Positions 30,571 to 38,979 of a DNA stretch of 64,000 nt are shown piece after piece. The stretch comes from DATFVA01 sp963774455 (GTDB lineage: Bacteria > Bacteroidota > Ignavibacteria > Ignavibacteriales > Ignavibacteriaceae), in assembly GCA_963774455.1 (NCBI GenBank), contig CAVZFD010000005.1:1240001-1304000 (forward strand). Reading direction: 5' to 3'. A program made the position numbers and the translations under genes. Position 1 is the stretch's first letter. Every line of letters starts with the position of its first letter. Under the pieces are notes generated by a model. The model did not search any database and was not told where the DNA came from. It saw only the letters and a list, made by a program, of their open reading frames with translations.

Positions 30571-31302
30571 ATGAGTCGGACTATGCGTATTTCTTTCACC
30601 AAAATTCTATTAATCCTTTTTATCGCAGTTGCCGCAGCCCTGCTGGTTAATTACCTTCAGCCTGAAGGTCTCCCCTTATTCAACAAAGCTAAAACAATCC
30701 GTGCAGATGAAAGATTAAATAGTCAGCCTCCGAAAGAAGTCACAGTAACACAGCCCGATACGTTACGGACAGATTTCAATAAGGCAGCGGTAGAGAAGAA
30801 CCGGGTACAGATCGATGAAGACCTGCTGCCCCAGTATCAATATAAAACTGACTCAGATCTTGTCAAAAATGGTGATCCTGAAATTCACTCAGATAATTCT
30901 GATAAAAAAGACGAGAGCCTGAGTTTAAGCAACCTGACACGGGATGTTTTTAACCAGCCAAGGCTTATTTCTTTGACACAGGCTTACGAACTTTATAAAG
31001 ATAAGATATTATTCGTTGATGCGAGAGATCCTGAAGAATATGAAGACGGGCATATAGCTGGTGCCACAAACCTTCCTCTTTTCAGACTCGATGAGTACAC
31101 TGGACGGATTTCCTCCATGGGCAAATCTGAACCCCTCGTTATCTATTGTGAAGGTGCTGACTGTGATATGAGCATCAGATTAGGAAATGAATTATTTTCA
31201 AAAGGATTTAAGAAAGTTTTTGTCTTTTTCGGCGGATGGGAAGAATGGAAAGAAGCAGATTATCCTGTTGTAACATCAAGTACAAATATTCAGTTAAATT
31301 AA
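30571..31302 (+). CDS. Membrane-anchored rhodanese-domain protein
   Basis: About 243 aa from the ATG at 30571. A TTG at 30553 is in frame but abuts the AGGGGAG site with no spacer, so the start is uncertain. One N-terminal membrane helix (ILLILFIAVAAALLVNYL) is followed by an unstructured linker to about residue 130 and a rhodanese domain (LFVDARDPEEYEDGHIAGATNLP) with candidate catalytic Cys in VIYCEGADCD. It is predicted to face the periplasm and transfer sulfane sulfur or bind a thiol partner. It is followed immediately by a MauE/DoxX protein, a pairing that suggests a thiol/redox function. Confidence 0.85.
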   Translation: MSRTMRISFTKILLILFIAVAAALLVNYLQPEGLPLFNKAKTIRADERLNSQPPKEVTVTQPDTLRTDFNKAAVEKNRVQIDEDLLPQYQYKTDSDLVKNGDPEIHSDNSDKKDESLSLSNLTRDVFNQPRLISLTQAYELYKDKILFVDARDPEEYEDGHIAGATNLPLFRLDEYTGRISSMGKSEPLVIYCEGADCDMSIRLGNELFSKGFKKVFVFFGGWEEWKEADYPVVTSSTNIQLN

Positions 31303-31782
31303 ATGACAGCGTTCTTATCCAATAAATATTTGTTGTTTATAATCAGGCTCATCCTTGGGGCTCTTTTCGTCTATTCGGCGTTTACAAAAATAACCGACCT
31401 TGATTACTTTGCAAAATCACTCTATAACTACAGATTGCTTCCTGAGGAGTCACTGAACTTCTTTGCCTTAATTATTCCCTGGCTTGAGCTTACTGTTGGC
31501 ATCCTGCTTATAATAGGTATCTACGTAAAAGAAAGTGCTCTGCTGGGAACGTTACTAATGACAGTTTTTACTGCTGCTATAGCTATAGCACTTGCAAGAG
31601 GACTTGATATTGAATGCGGATGTTTTGGAACAAGAGATGGAAGCCGGGTAGGAATTCTGAAGATAATCGAAGATGTATTCATGCTGCTGGGTTTTATCTT
31701 GCTGGCGGTAAACGGTTCCGGTTTCCTGGCACTGACTAAATCAAATAAATCAGATATAAAAAAAACTGAATCCTCTTTTTAA
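31303..31782 (+). CDS. MauE/DoxX-family membrane protein
   Basis: 159 aa with four membrane helices (LLFIIRLILGALFVYSAFTK, FALIIPWLELTVGILLIIG, LLGTLLMTVFTAAIAIALA, IIEDVFMLLGFILLAV). The Cys pair in DIECGCFG between helices three and four is typical of MauE-like proteins, which are linked to disulfide handling during methylamine dehydrogenase maturation. The ATG follows directly on the rhodanese stop codon, so the two are co-translated. A role in periplasmic thiol chemistry is likely; no mau genes are present. Confidence 0.82.
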   Translation: MTAFLSNKYLLFIIRLILGALFVYSAFTKITDLDYFAKSLYNYRLLPEESLNFFALIIPWLELTVGILLIIGIYVKESALLGTLLMTVFTAAIAIALARGLDIECGCFGTRDGSRVGILKIIEDVFMLLGFILLAVNGSGFLALTKSNKSDIKKTESSF

Positions 31783-33377
31783 CTATTCTTTTCAATTGTA
31801 TCCATAGTATCCCGGAGAACTCCGAGAGAACGCTGGCTCAACAGGTCTATTTTAATCAGTCCGAGATCCTCAACAGAATACATATCAGGCTGAGTGATAA
31901 TTAATCCCAGTCCTTTGTTTTTCGCATATTCGAGTGCAGTATAATTGGTTATCGGACCCGGTGTAATCAATATGCCGCTGGGATGAATACTAAGATGTCT
32001 TGGGAATCCTGCCAGCCTCTCCGCCATAGAAACAATTGATTTCCAGGGTTCAACCTTAAAATTAAGAGTTCTTGCCTCTGGAAATTTTTCCGGAAGATCA
32101 GAAAGGTTTCTTGCGTCTGTCCATGGTATAAACTTACTGTATTTTGATATTTCCCCGTTAGTAAAGCCATAAGCTTTTGCGACCTCCCTGAAAGCTGATC
32201 GGGCACGAAAAGTAACAGTGGTTGAGATCATCGCAACATTTTCGTAACCGTATTTATCAAAAACGTATTTTACAATCTCATCCCTCTCCTTCCATGAAAA
32301 ATCAATATCAACATCCGGGGGACTACTTCTTCCTTTATTTAAGAACCTTTCAAAATAAAGATTATATTTTACAGGATCTACTTCAGTTAATCCCAGGCAA
32401 TATGAAACTATACTATTAGCTGCCGATCCACGTCCGATAGTTATCATTCCCCTCTTTTTTGCTTCCATTACTATATCCCACACAACCAGGAAATAATCCG
32501 TAAAGTTCATTTCTCTTATAACCTGGAGTTCCATTTTCAATCTATCTATGGCAGCATCAATCATCGGAGAATACCTCCGTCTCAATCCTTCGAAGCATTT
32601 CTCCCATAACATCGTATATGAATCCTTTCCCGGAGGAACATCAAAAATCGGGAATTTATATTCATGAAGATGAAGATCTACATTACAATTCCGGGAAATA
32701 TACTCAGTATTTAAAACCACCTCAGGAACTTTACTATATATATCGGTTAATTCAGCTATCTCCCTGAAATATGCTTCCTTATCGGCAAGTTCTGAATCCT
32801 CTACATTATCTGCATTCTTGTTAAGACCGATAGCAGTAATAACCCTATGCAGCTCAAAATCATTTTTGTTCAGAAAAAAGACAGGATTAGAGGCAGCCAT
32901 TTTAATTCCATTTTTTACTGCATAAGAATAGAGGCTGCGTGCATTGTTTTTGTTAGCTGAGGTTAAAATGAGTTCTGCGTAAACATTATCTCTCTGCCCT
33001 GCTATCTGAAGCAGGTCACGGGAAGGGGTAAGAATAAATAAATTTTCAAGGGGACGACCAACAAGGGAAAAGAGATCAAAGTCATCATTGAGTTTCCTTG
33101 AAGTTATGATTCTGCAGAGATCAGAATATCCCTGGTTATTCCTGGCTAAAAGAACCGCATAAACTGCATTGTCCGGCTGATCGATTACACATCCCAGGAT
33201 AGGTTTAATACCTTGTTCCTTCGCTTTTTTTGCAAAAGGAATCAGTCCGTACATACCGTTAGTATCGGTTAAAGCCAGGGATTCCAGCCTCTGTTCTTTT
33301 GCTTTATCTATCAGTTCCTCTATACGGGAAGTACCTTTAAGCAAAGTATAATTCGAATGTACATGCAGAGGTATCAT
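31779..33377 (-). CDS. DNA polymerase III alpha-type protein, half length (PHP + palm)
   Basis: 532 aa against about 1000-1200 for DnaE/ImuC. The PHP domain (LHVHSNYTLLKG at the start, then LESLALTDTNGMYG) is complete, and the polymerase palm contains PPDVDIDF (catalytic D357 and D359), GRGSAANSIVSYCLG, FPRHLSIHPSGI, and the third catalytic Asp D511 in LIKIDLL. The protein then stops at DTIEKNS. The distal fingers, beta-clamp-binding, OB and tau-binding regions are absent, and the following DNA is the convergent MauE gene, overlapping by 4 bp. So it is either a truncated relic with an intact catalytic core or a split polymerase whose second half lies elsewhere. No imuA/imuB neighbours are seen. 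Confidence 0.82.
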   Translation of the reverse strand: MIPLHVHSNYTLLKGTSRIEELIDKAKEQRLESLALTDTNGMYGLIPFAKKAKEQGIKPILGCVIDQPDNAVYAVLLARNNQGYSDLCRIITSRKLNDDFDLFSLVGRPLENLFILTPSRDLLQIAGQRDNVYAELILTSANKNNARSLYSYAVKNGIKMAASNPVFFLNKNDFELHRVITAIGLNKNADNVEDSELADKEAYFREIAELTDIYSKVPEVVLNTEYISRNCNVDLHLHEYKFPIFDVPPGKDSYTMLWEKCFEGLRRRYSPMIDAAIDRLKMELQVIREMNFTDYFLVVWDIVMEAKKRGMITIGRGSAANSIVSYCLGLTEVDPVKYNLYFERFLNKGRSSPPDVDIDFSWKERDEIVKYVFDKYGYENVAMISTTVTFRARSAFREVAKAYGFTNGEISKYSKFIPWTDARNLSDLPEKFPEARTLNFKVEPWKSIVSMAERLAGFPRHLSIHPSGILITPGPITNYTALEYAKNKGLGLIITQPDMYSVEDLGLIKIDLLSQRSLGVLRDTMDTIEKNS

Positions 33378-33438
33378 TTAATTATCTTTTCCGAAATTTA
33401 GGGTAATGGATGGTAAAAGTGAATAGAGAAAAAAACGG

Positions 33439-34719
33439 CTATGACCTGTTTAATGCCTTCATACCGATATCCCGGCGGAAATACATTCCTTCAAATTTAA
33501 TTTTATTCAAGGCCCCATATGCAAGGGTTCGGGCTTTTTGAAGATCATTTTCCCCAAGCACTGCAGTTACCCCGATGACCCGGCCTCCCGATGAAACAAT
33601 CTTACCATCTTTCCCGGCAGTACCTGCATGAAAGACGATGATTTGATCTGAATCAAATTCTTCCAGTCCGGATATCTCAAAACCCTTCGAATAACTTTCC
33701 GGGTATCCATCTGAAACAGCCACAATACATACAGCCGTACCTTCGGAAAAGGTTACCGCGTGTTTATCCAGTTTTCCAGATGCAGCGGAATAGAGAAGCT
33801 TAAGAAAATCTCCTTCAATAAGAGGTAATACAGCCTGGGTTTCAGGATCACCGAACCTGCAGTTAAATTCAATAACCTTTGGTCCTTTCGGGGTGATCAT
33901 TAATCCTGCGTAAAGACAGCCTGAAAACTTCCGCTCTTCCATCTTCAATCCTTCGAGCACAGGTTTAATTATTTCACCGCTTATTCTATCCAGCATTTTT
34001 TTATCAATCACAGGAGCAGGCGAATAAGCTCCCATCCCCCCAGTATTTTTTCCTGTATCATTTTCACCGATTCTTTTATGATCCTGGGAAGAAGGAAGCA
34101 GCACGAAATCATCACCATCAGTTACAGCAAGAATTGATGCTTCCTCACCTTCAAGGAATTCTTCTACGATGATCTTATCTCCGGCATTTCCGAAAGCATT
34201 ATCGAGAAAAATTTCTTTCAAAGCTTTATCGGCTTCATTAACATTGCTGCATATAATAACACCCTTTCCGGCAGCCAGTCCGTCGGCCTTTATCACAACA
34301 GGATAACCTATATTTTTCAGGTAACCCGAGGCTTCATTGAAATGTGATTTGTCAAATTCACTATATCCGGCTGTGGGTATCGAATACTTTACCATAAGCT
34401 GCTTTGCGAAGGATTTATGACCCTCGATTTCTGCGGCTCTTTTGTCCGGTCCGAATACTTTAATGTTCTTACTTCGTAAAAAATCGGCAAGGCCTTCAAC
34501 CAGAGGTTGTTCCGGACCGATAATAACCAGGTCTATTTTTTCGGAGAAGCAGAAGTCAGCAATGTTTTGATTTCCTTTTTCCAGGCTCACGTTTTGGCCT
34601 ACCGAAGCTGAGCCGGGATTACCGGGACTTATAAACAGCCGGTCCAATGAATCACAACGGGATATTCTCCACGCAAGTGCATGTTCCCTTCCGCCGGATC
34701 CGAGTACAAGAACGTTCAT
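33439..34719 (-). CDS. purD: Phosphoribosylamine--glycine ligase
   Basis: 426 aa, normal length. An ATP-grasp enzyme of purine synthesis forming glycinamide ribonucleotide. Landmarks: NVLVLGSGGREHALAWRI at the start, IIGPEQPLVEGLADFL, VIKADGLAAGKGVIIC (ATP-grasp), EEFLEGEEASILAVTDG, KRIGENDTGKNTGGMGAYSPA and EFNCRFGDPETQAVLP. Its ATG overlaps the stop of the glycosyltransferase gene by one base (TAATG). A second purine gene, guaB, is in the same orientation upstream. Confidence 0.96.
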   Translation of the reverse strand: MNVLVLGSGGREHALAWRISRCDSLDRLFISPGNPGSASVGQNVSLEKGNQNIADFCFSEKIDLVIIGPEQPLVEGLADFLRSKNIKVFGPDKRAAEIEGHKSFAKQLMVKYSIPTAGYSEFDKSHFNEASGYLKNIGYPVVIKADGLAAGKGVIICSNVNEADKALKEIFLDNAFGNAGDKIIVEEFLEGEEASILAVTDGDDFVLLPSSQDHKRIGENDTGKNTGGMGAYSPAPVIDKKMLDRISGEIIKPVLEGLKMEERKFSGCLYAGLMITPKGPKVIEFNCRFGDPETQAVLPLIEGDFLKLLYSAASGKLDKHAVTFSEGTAVCIVAVSDGYPESYSKGFEISGLEEFDSDQIIVFHAGTAGKDGKIVSSGGRVIGVTAVLGENDLQKARTLAYGALNKIKFEGMYFRRDIGMKALNRS

Positions 34720-36002
34720 TATATTTCTGCTTTTATTAAAAACTGGAACTGCTTTGTTAATTGTTCGGTGAGAAAATCTCTGCGGTATTTTTCAATAAAT
34801 TCCTCATCAGGAACTGGCAGATTATTATTAATGAATAAATCGTAAACATTTTTAATTGTATTCTTAATAACATCAATGTCATCAGGAGGAGTAATAAAAG
34901 ATGCACCATATTCCTCCATTACACTTTTTACTGCACCATCAGGCACACATGCAATAACCGGTTTCCGGGTGCCGAGGTATTCAAATGCCTTTCCGGTTGA
35001 AACAGTATCGCTGTTTTTACTCCGTCCAACCATTACCCACAGGACATCGCTTGACATTGTTTTTACCAATGCCTCATGATGGTCGAGGTATCCATACTCT
35101 TTTACAAAAACCTGCAGATCAAGTTTACGGATCAGCTTTCTATTATCATTTCTTAGGAAACCAATAAAATGAAGTTCAATATTAGCAGCAATATCAGGTC
35201 TTTCCACTGCAAGGTTTTTAAAAGCACGTAGGAAATATTTGGGAGTAATGTACTCATAGAATAAACCGGAGAATGTAAGCCTCATCTTCCGGTTATTTTT
35301 TTTCTCCGGAGAAAGGTTCTCAAAATCTTTTGGATCATAACCCTGGGGAATGATAAATACGTCTTCGAAGGTTATGAACCGGTATCGGTCCATAATTTTT
35401 TCCTTCATTCTCCTATTGATTACAATTATCCGGTCTGCGGCCTTCAACGCGGCATATTCCATAGATTTATGCAGGTAGCTATGCAAAGGAGTTGGATAGA
35501 ATCCAAAATGATTACCGTACCACAAATCTCTGTAATCAACCACCAGCGGAAGGCTAAATTCTTTTTTTAGTTTAACTGCCATATTAAAAGAAGAAAACGG
35601 CGGAGCAGTAACATATATTATATCGAATTCCTCTTCTTTGAGCAGCTTTCTGGCGGTTATCAATGCCTTAGAGCTCCACCCTGTCTTGTTATCAGGAATA
35701 AAAACAGAAGCACTTAGCCTGCTTAATAACTTTCTAATCCATTCAGGAGGAATCTTAACAGTTCCTTTTTTATGCAGCCTGGAATTTATATCATTTCCCT
35801 CAGACCTTATTATTCTTATGCCTGCCTCTTCAGCCTCTCTAAGCAAAGAATTGTCGTGTGCATAATAAGCGGTATTCCCGGTTGTAAGGACCGTAGGTTC
35901 CCAATTATACTTGTTCATGTATTTAGTAAACTTAAGTGTCCGCTGAACTCCGCTAAGCCCCATAGGAGGATAATAATATGAGATCACCAGAACTTTGAAC
36001 AT
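34719..36002 (-). CDS. Glycosyltransferase family 4-type (GT-B fold)
   Basis: 427 aa. The N-terminal domain begins VLVISYYYPPMGLSGVQRTLKF, the usual glycine-rich acceptor-site loop of GT4-like enzymes. The C-terminal domain has FSGLFYEYITPKYFLRAF, IELHFIGFLR and SDVLWVMVG...VSTGKAFEYLGTRKPVIACVPD, containing the E-containing nucleotide-sugar site (KAFEYLG). Likely builds a surface glycan in the cytoplasm; donor and acceptor unknown. It is translationally coupled to purD, which seems an accidental pairing. Confidence 0.85.
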   Translation of the reverse strand: MFKVLVISYYYPPMGLSGVQRTLKFTKYMNKYNWEPTVLTTGNTAYYAHDNSLLREAEEAGIRIIRSEGNDINSRLHKKGTVKIPPEWIRKLLSRLSASVFIPDNKTGWSSKALITARKLLKEEEFDIIYVTAPPFSSFNMAVKLKKEFSLPLVVDYRDLWYGNHFGFYPTPLHSYLHKSMEYAALKAADRIIVINRRMKEKIMDRYRFITFEDVFIIPQGYDPKDFENLSPEKKNNRKMRLTFSGLFYEYITPKYFLRAFKNLAVERPDIAANIELHFIGFLRNDNRKLIRKLDLQVFVKEYGYLDHHEALVKTMSSDVLWVMVGRSKNSDTVSTGKAFEYLGTRKPVIACVPDGAVKSVMEEYGASFITPPDDIDVIKNTIKNVYDLFINNNLPVPDEEFIEKYRRDFLTEQLTKQFQFLIKAEI

Positions 36003-36056
36003 AGCACTCCCTGATTAATAACACCTCCAAAAATAAAAATAAATCATGACATCATG

Positions 36057-37526
36057 TTAAGAATGATAGTTCGGTGCTTCCTTTGTTATAATAACATCAT
36101 GAGGGTGACTCTCCTTCAGACCCGCAAGAGTTATCTTTACAAATTTCGTTTTCGTTTTAAGCTGCTGGATGTTATGAACACCGCAATATCCCATAGCAGC
36201 TCTTAGTCCTCCGTTAAACTGAAGGACTGTTTCAGCCAAAGAACCTTTATACGGAACTCTCCCTTCAACTCCCTCTGGAACAAGCTTCGCAATATCATCC
36301 TCCGTATCCTGGAAATAGCGGTCTCTGCTGCCTTTTCTCATCGCAGCAAGCGAACCCATTCCGCGGTAATGTTTAAAGCTCCGTCCCTCAAATAATATCG
36401 TTTCGCCAGGACTCTCTTCAACTCCTGCGAACAAGCTGCCTATCATAACCGAGTCAGCTCCCGCAGCAAGGGCTTTAGGTACATCTCCTGTCTGTTTTAT
36501 TCCGCCGTCTGCAATCAGAGGGACACCTTTAGCTTTTGTTGCCTTATAAACATCTTGAATTGCGGTTATTTGCGGAATACCGACGCCGGCTACAACCCTG
36601 GTCGTACAAATGGATCCAGGACCAATACCCACCTTAACAGCATCGACCTTGCAATCTAAAAGATCAAGTGCTGCTTCATAAGTTCCTATATTCCCAGCGA
36701 TTATCTGCGCATATTTAAACTTTTTCCTCACTTCTTTTACCATTTTCAAAACACCAGTTGAATGGCCATGCGCTGTGTCAAATACAATCACATCGGCGCC
36801 TGCATTCAGAAGGGATTCTATTCTGACAATTGTATCAGGCGTATTTCCGACCGCTGCTCCGACACGAAGTCTGCCATGCTCATCTTTACAGGCATTAGGA
36901 TGTTTCTTCTTTTTCTGGATATCCTTAAAAGTGATGAGTCCTTTTAATATTCCATACTTATCAACTACAGGGAGCTTTTCAATCTTATACCTCTGCAGAA
37001 GTTTCTCGGCTTTCTCAAGGGTTGTTCCTACAGGTGCGGTGATCAGGTTTTCCTTCGTCATAAGATCTTTAACTATCACTTTACGGTTGGGTTCGAACCT
37101 TAGATCCCGGTTAGTTAAAATACCCACAAGTTTCCCTCCGTTACTCACGATAGGAATTCCTGAAATCCTGTACTTCTTCATTATGTCAAGTGCTTCGCCA
37201 ATAGTTTTATCAGGACGAAGTGTGACAGGATTCTGAATCATTCCACTTTCCGATCTCTTAACCCTATCGACTTCCGTACTCTGATCCTCAATTGACATAT
37301 TCTTATGGAGTATACCTATTCCGCCTTCACGTGCCAGGGCTATCGCGAGGGATGACTCAGTCACAGTATCCATTGCTGCAGAAATTATAGGAATGTTTAA
37401 TTCTATATCCGGAGTTAAAAACGTTCTCAGATCGACCTCCTTTGGGAGAATGGAGGATTTCCCCGGTATCAGGAGAACATCATCAAAAGTTAAACCTTCC
37501 TTAATAAATATTTCATTCTGCTTCAT
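36057..37526 (-). CDS. guaB: Inosine-5'-monophosphate dehydrogenase
   Basis: 489 aa, the typical length. It oxidises IMP to XMP with NAD, the first step to GMP. TFDDVLLIPGKSS and ISAAMDTVTESSLAIALARE lie at the N-terminus, two CBS domains fill about 95-210 (RISGIPIVSNGGKLVGILTN, IEKLPVVDKYGILKGLIT), and the catalytic loop Cys is in GIGPGSICTTRVVAGVG. The flap region YKGSLAETV is also present. It lies just downstream of the acyl-CoA dehydrogenase gene (19-bp gap) on the same strand. Confidence 0.97.
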   Translation of the reverse strand: MKQNEIFIKEGLTFDDVLLIPGKSSILPKEVDLRTFLTPDIELNIPIISAAMDTVTESSLAIALAREGGIGILHKNMSIEDQSTEVDRVKRSESGMIQNPVTLRPDKTIGEALDIMKKYRISGIPIVSNGGKLVGILTNRDLRFEPNRKVIVKDLMTKENLITAPVGTTLEKAEKLLQRYKIEKLPVVDKYGILKGLITFKDIQKKKKHPNACKDEHGRLRVGAAVGNTPDTIVRIESLLNAGADVIVFDTAHGHSTGVLKMVKEVRKKFKYAQIIAGNIGTYEAALDLLDCKVDAVKVGIGPGSICTTRVVAGVGIPQITAIQDVYKATKAKGVPLIADGGIKQTGDVPKALAAGADSVMIGSLFAGVEESPGETILFEGRSFKHYRGMGSLAAMRKGSRDRYFQDTEDDIAKLVPEGVEGRVPYKGSLAETVLQFNGGLRAAMGYCGVHNIQQLKTKTKFVKITLAGLKESHPHDVIITKEAPNYHS

Positions 37527-37545
37527 AAATTATTCCTGTTATTTG

Positions 37546-38715
37546 TTAATCATAAGCCGGGAAGCCTGTTATATCCTCGCCGACGATCAATGTATGCATT
37601 TCGTGAGTTCCCTCATAGGTCTTTACTGATTCCAGGTTTGCCGCATGCCGCATAACAGGGTATTCGTCGAGGATCCCGTTCGCGCCGAATATTTCCCTTG
37701 AGATACGTGCAACTTCAAGTGCTTTCTCACAATTATTCCGTTTCGCAAGGGAAACCTGGGTATGCTTCATTGTACCTTTATCCTTCATTCTGCCAAGTTG
37801 AAGGTTCAGTAACTGGCTTTTTGTAATCTCAGTAAGCATATAGACAAGCTTCTCCTGCGTCATCTGGTAGGCGGCAATCGGTTTGCTGAACTGCACCCGT
37901 GATTTTGCATAATTTAGTGCGGCATCATAGCAGGTCATCATCGAGCCAACCACCCCCCAGGCAATGCCATACCTCGCCTGGTTAAGGCACATGAGAGCAT
38001 TTTTTAATCCCGAAGTCCCCGGAAGAAGATTCTTTTCCGGTACAAATACATTATCGAATATAAGTTCCGACGTGACAGATGCTCTGAGCGAGTGCTTACC
38101 CTTCATTTCGGGAGCAGTAAAACCATCGAAAGATTTCTCAACAAGAAAACCTCTGACAATACCATCCAGCTTTGCCCAGACGACAGCCACATCAGCGATA
38201 GTTCCGTTCGTTATCCACATTTTGGCGCCATTCAGCCTGAAGCCCGCCTCTGTTTTTTCAGCCTTTGTAACCATACCTCCGGGGTTGGATCCGTAATCAG
38301 GTTCTGTTAATCCGAAGCACCCGATTTTCTCACCCTTAGCCAGAAGAGGCAGCCAGTAATCCTTTTGTTCATCGCTTCCGAAAGAAAATATGGGATACAT
38401 AACAAGAGCGCTTTGAACTGAAACAAAACTTCGAATACCGCTGTCACCTCTTTCAAGCTCCTGCATAACAAGTCCGTATGCAACGTTATTCATCTCCGCA
38501 CAGCCGTATTTCTGAGGAAGGTTTGAACCGAACAGTCCTAATTCCCCCATTTTAGATATCAGCTGCATAGGGAATTCCGACCTGCGGTTATAACCCTCAA
38601 TAACAGGTATAACTTCATTGGAAACAAAATCACGTACCGTATCCCTGATCATAATCTCCTCTTCAGATAAAAGAGATTCTATATTATAGTAATCCACACC
38701 CGCAAACCTTGTCAT
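37546..38715 (-). CDS. Acyl-CoA dehydrogenase, glutaryl-CoA dehydrogenase-like
   Basis: 389 aa FAD enzyme. The acyl-CoA dehydrogenase motifs CFGLTEPDYGSNPGGM and WITNG are present, and the C-terminal catalytic base is the Glu in KTYEGTHEMHTLIVGEDITG. RSFVSVQSALVMYPI and the GTHEMH ending fit the glutaryl-CoA dehydrogenase subgroup, which oxidises and decarboxylates glutaryl-CoA to crotonyl-CoA in lysine/tryptophan breakdown; the specificity is inferred from overall resemblance. No other pathway genes or electron-transfer flavoprotein genes are near. Confidence 0.85.
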   Translation of the reverse strand: MTRFAGVDYYNIESLLSEEEIMIRDTVRDFVSNEVIPVIEGYNRRSEFPMQLISKMGELGLFGSNLPQKYGCAEMNNVAYGLVMQELERGDSGIRSFVSVQSALVMYPIFSFGSDEQKDYWLPLLAKGEKIGCFGLTEPDYGSNPGGMVTKAEKTEAGFRLNGAKMWITNGTIADVAVVWAKLDGIVRGFLVEKSFDGFTAPEMKGKHSLRASVTSELIFDNVFVPEKNLLPGTSGLKNALMCLNQARYGIAWGVVGSMMTCYDAALNYAKSRVQFSKPIAAYQMTQEKLVYMLTEITKSQLLNLQLGRMKDKGTMKHTQVSLAKRNNCEKALEVARISREIFGANGILDEYPVMRHAANLESVKTYEGTHEMHTLIVGEDITGFPAYD

Positions 38716-38871
38716 TTATTCCTCAGATACAAAATTATAATTTAATCATTAAAATTAAACGTTATAGGCAAGACAAGCAAACTTTGCTGGTATTCTGCGG
38801 GGTGTAGTTTACGGTTAGCTTATAGGATAAATATGGTAATCAGCTGCAGGAGATCGCATGACATTAATAGA

Positions 38872-38901
38872 ATAAACCCGGAAGAGGGACTCCGGGTTTA
38901 T
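38872..38901. terminator. Terminator-like hairpin with T-rich and A-rich flanks
   Basis: ATAAACCCGG and CCGGGTTTAT form a perfect 10-bp stem with a 10-nt loop (AAGAGGGACT). It sits downstream of the minus-strand T9SS protein gene (ends 38980) and can terminate that transcript; flanking T-runs are short. Confidence 0.6.
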
Positions 38902-38979
38902 TTCCATCATCTTAGGATTTTTTAATAAGTTTTTAGATAGTTATAAATTATCACCTCCCTTTGTGAATTTTACCATAGA

